Assembly (NCBI GenBank): GCA_012964275.1
Contig: DTUG01000207.1
Span: forward strand, 1-7,372
Reading direction: 5' to 3'
DNA length: 7,372 bases
From: Fidelibacterota bacterium
GTDB lineage: Bacteria > Fidelibacterota > Marinisomatia > Marinisomatales > UBA1611
The translations under genes were made by a program, and so were the position numbers. This document shows, in pieces, positions 4,992 to 7,372 of this stretch. Position 1 is the first letter of the stretch, and the number at the start of each line of letters is the position of its first letter. Below the pieces are notes generated by a model. The model searched no databases. It saw only the letters and a list, made by a program, of their open reading frames with translations, and was not told the origin of the DNA.

Positions 4992-6780
4992 AATTTTTAA
5001 TATTGAGTTCTTTCATCCATCAGCATATTATATCATAGGTGGGCTCCTGATACCCCTGCTTAAAGGAAGAGTCAAGCAGGGGTATATGCTTTTACTTTCC
5101 CTGCTGGCTTTTTTCGCTGTTGTAAACATGCCCCATGGGGTCTATGGTGTTTATGAGTTCCTTAGTTGGGAGTTGACTTTTGGCAATGTAGATAAGCTAA
5201 GCAAGGTCTTTGCCTATATATTTACTATCATGGGTGTGATTGGGGTCATCTATTCCTTCCATGTAGAGAATGATGGTGAACATCTTTCTGCCTTTTATTA
5301 CATCGGAGGTTCTCTTGGTGTAACATTTGCTGGTGATTTCCTCACCTTATTCCTTTTCTGGGAAATTATGGCATTCTCTTCAGTTTTTCTTGTTTGGTAT
5401 CGGAAAATCCCATCTTCAGTTGATTCAGGTTTCAGGTACCTCTTATGGCATGTCATTGGCGGTCTTATCCTGTTTTCTGGTATCATGATTCAGTATTCAG
5501 TTAGTGGTGATTTATCAATCCAGTATCTTCCCTTTCACGGTTGGTGGCCAACGGACATTCAAAGTTTAGCAACATTTCTGATTTTGATTGGATTTATTGT
5601 TAATGCTGCTGTACCGCCATTCGGTGCATGGCTTCCTGATGCCTATCCAGCTGCTACCGTGACTGGTGCAGTATTCATGAGCGCTTTTACAACTAAAACC
5701 GCTGTTTATGCACTGATCCGGGTTTGTGCAGGATCAGAGATCCTAATCATTCTGGGGGTGGTGATGGCTATTTACGGTGTTGTTTATGCAGTGCTGGAAA
5801 ATGATGCCAGGAGACTTCTCGCATATCACATTATCAGTCAAGTCGGCTATATGGTCGCCGGTACAGGTTTAGGTACTCAGATGGCCATAAATGGTGTTGT
5901 CGCCCATGCTTTTTGCCATATTCTTTATAAATCCCTCCTTTTTATGGGAACAGGTTCGGTGCTGTACGTAACGGGAACGGCAAAGCTATCCGAACTCGGT
6001 GGTCTTTATAAGACCATGCCCAGGACAATGATTTATACAATAATCGGAGGCCTTGCCATATCTGCATTTCCATTGTTCAGCGGTTTTGTAAGTAAATCCA
6101 TGACAGTTGCAGCTTTTGGTGAAGAGCATATTATGTGGGCGTTTATCGGGCTAATGCTGGCTTCAGCTGGAACATTTCTTCATACCGGTTTAAAGGTTCC
6201 ATACTTTATCTGGTTCGGGAAAGACCAGGGAATTAAAGCCCAAGAGCCTCCGTGGAATATGGAACTGGCCATGATAATGGGGTCAATCTTCTGTATTGGG
6301 CTGGGGATATTTTATAAACCCCTGTACGCATTGCTTCCCTACCCCGTTCATTTTGAACCTTATACAGCATATCATACCTGGGAAACTTTGCAGATTCTGC
6401 TTTTTACACAGCTTGGTTTTTTCTTGCTCCTGAAAAAGCTTTGGTGCGAGAACACAATCAGTATGGATACAGACTGGTTTCCAAGAAAAGGAGCCATAGT
6501 CTTTATGTGGTTTATAAATAAACCGCTGGCCAGTTTTGAATTCAATTTAATTGGTGAGGTATACGAATTTATTGTTCAGAAACCTGTCTTGCGCGTGGCC
6601 AGGTGGTTTAGGTGGGTAGATACGTTTATAGTAGATAAAACATTTAGTGAAATTGCAAATCTGACCCTTATTTGGAGCAGAATGCTGCAAGCTATTCAGA
6701 GTGGCCAGATACAACATTACGCAATGATAATGGTTGCGGGTGTCGTTACCCTGATTGTAATTGTGATTATATTACCGTAA
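4981..6780 (+). CDS. Antiporter-like subunit (MrpD/NuoM-like core with NuoL-like C-terminal tail), 599 aa
   Basis: A second proton-conducting-transporter family protein, of a type often named Na(+)/H(+) antiporter subunit D. ATG 4981 is chosen over ATG 4969 because GGATGAGG places GAGG six bases ahead of it. Numbered from 4981: TM5 Glu128 (FLFWEIMAF), TM8 Lys239 (FTTKTAVYALIR), His309/His313/Lys317 (AHAFCHILYK) and TM12 Lys372 (SGFVSKSM) are present. The TM7 position normally Lys is Asn208 (GFIVNAAVPPFGAWLPDAYP). After TM14 (about 467-488) there is a long tail with few hydrophobic stretches: YEFIVQKPVLRVARWF (528-543), VDTFIVD, WSRMLQAIQSGQIQHYA, then a final helix at 581-598. This pattern resembles the end of NuoL, where a lateral helix precedes the last TM. 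It is probably the NuoL equivalent or an added pump module of the same complex. Family certain; cation specificity (H+ or Na+) cannot be read from sequence. Confidence 0.88.
   Translation: MISEIFNIEFFHPSAYYIIGGLLIPLLKGRVKQGYMLLLSLLAFFAVVNMPHGVYGVYEFLSWELTFGNVDKLSKVFAYIFTIMGVIGVIYSFHVENDGEHLSAFYYIGGSLGVTFAGDFLTLFLFWEIMAFSSVFLVWYRKIPSSVDSGFRYLLWHVIGGLILFSGIMIQYSVSGDLSIQYLPFHGWWPTDIQSLATFLILIGFIVNAAVPPFGAWLPDAYPAATVTGAVFMSAFTTKTAVYALIRVCAGSEILIILGVVMAIYGVVYAVLENDARRLLAYHIISQVGYMVAGTGLGTQMAINGVVAHAFCHILYKSLLFMGTGSVLYVTGTAKLSELGGLYKTMPRTMIYTIIGGLAISAFPLFSGFVSKSMTVAAFGEEHIMWAFIGLMLASAGTFLHTGLKVPYFIWFGKDQGIKAQEPPWNMELAMIMGSIFCIGLGIFYKPLYALLPYPVHFEPYTAYHTWETLQILLFTQLGFFLLLKKLWCENTISMDTDWFPRKGAIVFMWFINKPLASFEFNLIGEVYEFIVQKPVLRVARWFRWVDTFIVDKTFSEIANLTLIWSRMLQAIQSGQIQHYAMIMVAGVVTLIVIVIILP
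5050..5085 (+). repeat. Perfect 12-bp inverted repeat (hairpin) inside the 599-aa antiporter gene
   Basis: ATACCCCTGCTT at 5050-5061 is exactly complementary to AAGCAGGGGTAT at 5074-5085, with a 12-base loop (AAAGGAAGAGTC) between. It lies about 70 bases after the ATG at 4981 and covers codons 24-35. The arms are GC-richer than the surroundings, so the mRNA should fold stably. There is no T-run after it, so it does not look like an intrinsic terminator. Any regulatory role is inferred. Confidence 0.7.
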
Positions 6781-6787
6781 AGGTGAG
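6781..6787 (+). promoter_or_regulatory. Shine-Dalgarno of nuoM
   Basis: AGGTGAG directly follows the upstream TAA and ends two bases before ATG 6790. It matches the 3' half of the anti-Shine-Dalgarno complement (AGGAGGTGA). Spacing measured from the motif end is short, but the site supports ATG 6790 as the start of nuoM. Confidence 0.6.
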
Positions 6788-6789
6788 AG

Positions 6790-7372
6790 ATGGAAGATAT
6801 AATTTTTAACAATCTAGGTTTCCCGGTACTTACGGTAACTACTTTTTTACCCTTGGCCGGAGCCCTTCTGATACTCCTTATTAGAAATGATGTGATAATC
6901 AGATGGCTTGCTCTTGCGACTACAGCAGCAACATTTATGGTTTCGCTCCCTATTTATACTCATTTTGATAAAACGTCCTACAAGATGCAGTTTGCTGAAA
7001 TCCATCCATGGATACCGGCATGGAATATAAACTACACCGTTGGAGTTGATGGCATTAGTGTGTTGTTCATAATTCTTGTAACGATCTTAAGCATTCTATG
7101 TGTGTCTGTGTCCTGGAAGGCAATTCAGAAAAAAACAAAAGAGTTTTTCGTATCTCTTTTGATAATGGAAACAGCGATGATAGGGGTTTTTGTTTCCCTA
7201 AATATTTTCCTTTTTTATCTTTTCTGGGAATTGACACTGATACCCATGTTCCTTCTGATAGGAGTCTGGGGTGGTTCTAACAGGATTTATGCTACAATAA
7301 AATTTGTCCTTTTTACCCTGGCTGGCAGTGTTTTAATGCTGGTCGGTATCATTGTATTGTATTATGCCGGTG
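6790..7372 (+). CDS. nuoM: NADH-quinone oxidoreductase subunit M (NuoM), N-terminal part, 3' truncated by window edge
   Basis: NuoM is one of the three canonical antiporter-like proton-pumping subunits of complex I. The frame is open from ATG 6790 to the right edge (194 codons), so the remaining 300 or so residues lie beyond the window. Clear NuoM signatures are YTVGVDGISVLFIIL (82-96), FWELTLIPMFLLIGVWGG (145-162) and RIYATIKFVLFTLAGSVLML (165-184). Glu147 in FWEL is the TM5 glutamate essential for pumping in E. coli NuoM. The start is supported by AGGTGAG just upstream, and the gap from the previous stop is nine bases. The product begins with the usual short periplasmic/first-helix segment (VTTFLPLAGALLILLI). 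nuoN would be expected next, outside the window. Confidence 0.96.
   Translation, partial: MEDIIFNNLGFPVLTVTTFLPLAGALLILLIRNDVIIRWLALATTAATFMVSLPIYTHFDKTSYKMQFAEIHPWIPAWNINYTVGVDGISVLFIILVTILSILCVSVSWKAIQKKTKEFFVSLLIMETAMIGVFVSLNIFLFYLFWELTLIPMFLLIGVWGGSNRIYATIKFVLFTLAGSVLMLVGIIVLYYAG

Noticed and set aside
5131..5140. Perfect palindrome CCCCATGGGG
   Set aside because: Ten-base palindromes are expected several times in a window of this length; it is coding and has no related copies that I noticed.
3250..6780. A separate complete Mrp Na+/H+ antiporter operon inserted in the nuo cluster
   Set aside because: No MrpB, MrpE, MrpF or MrpG-like genes are visible, and NuoK and NuoM flank the region directly, so subunits of a modified complex I are more likely.
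7098..7280. 60-codon + strand reading frame
   Set aside because: It lies fully inside nuoM in another frame, and its translation has no family resemblance.

Overview
The window is a continuous stretch of a bacterial respiratory complex I (NADH-quinone oxidoreductase, nuo) operon, all on the + strand. It starts inside nuoG and ends inside nuoM. Gene order is nuoG (3' part) - nuoH - nuoI - nuoJ - nuoK - an antiporter-like subunit of 499 aa - an 81-aa two-helix membrane protein - a second antiporter-like subunit of 599 aa - nuoM (5' part). There is no non-coding stretch longer than 29 bases. Most genes are joined by stop/start overlaps (TGATG, TAATG, ATGA), so the whole window reads as one translationally coupled transcript. 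I see no tRNA, rRNA, mobile element, CRISPR array, promoter or terminator.

The host is a bacterium of low to medium GC (about 40% by eye). The E. coli-type gene order and the insertion of extra Mrp/antiporter-type subunits between nuoK and nuoM recall arrangements I associate with anaerobic or facultative Gram-negative lineages such as Desulfobacterota and its neighbours. This placement is weak: nothing here identifies a taxon.

Region by region: bases 1-863 encode the end of the peripheral-arm subunit NuoG, with a much reduced molybdopterin-type domain. Bases 863-2415 encode NuoH (the quinone-site membrane subunit) and NuoI (two [4Fe-4S] clusters). Bases 2445-3250 encode NuoJ and NuoK, the small core membrane subunits. 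Bases 3250-6780 lie where one nuoL gene would normally be. They hold two antiporter-like proteins and a small unknown membrane protein. Bases 6790-7372 encode the first third of NuoM.

The most interesting part is 3250-6780. NuoL hallmarks seem to be divided between two genes. The first has the NuoL/MrpA-like PTPVSA..H motif but no C-terminal tail. The second has an MrpD/NuoM-like core, lacks the usual TM7 lysine (Asn instead), and carries a NuoL-like C-terminal tail that could be the lateral helix. If both are built into one enzyme with NuoM and a NuoN beyond the window, the complex would have four antiporter-like modules instead of three, which could change its ion-to-electron ratio. A perfect 12-bp inverted repeat lies inside the start of the second antiporter gene.
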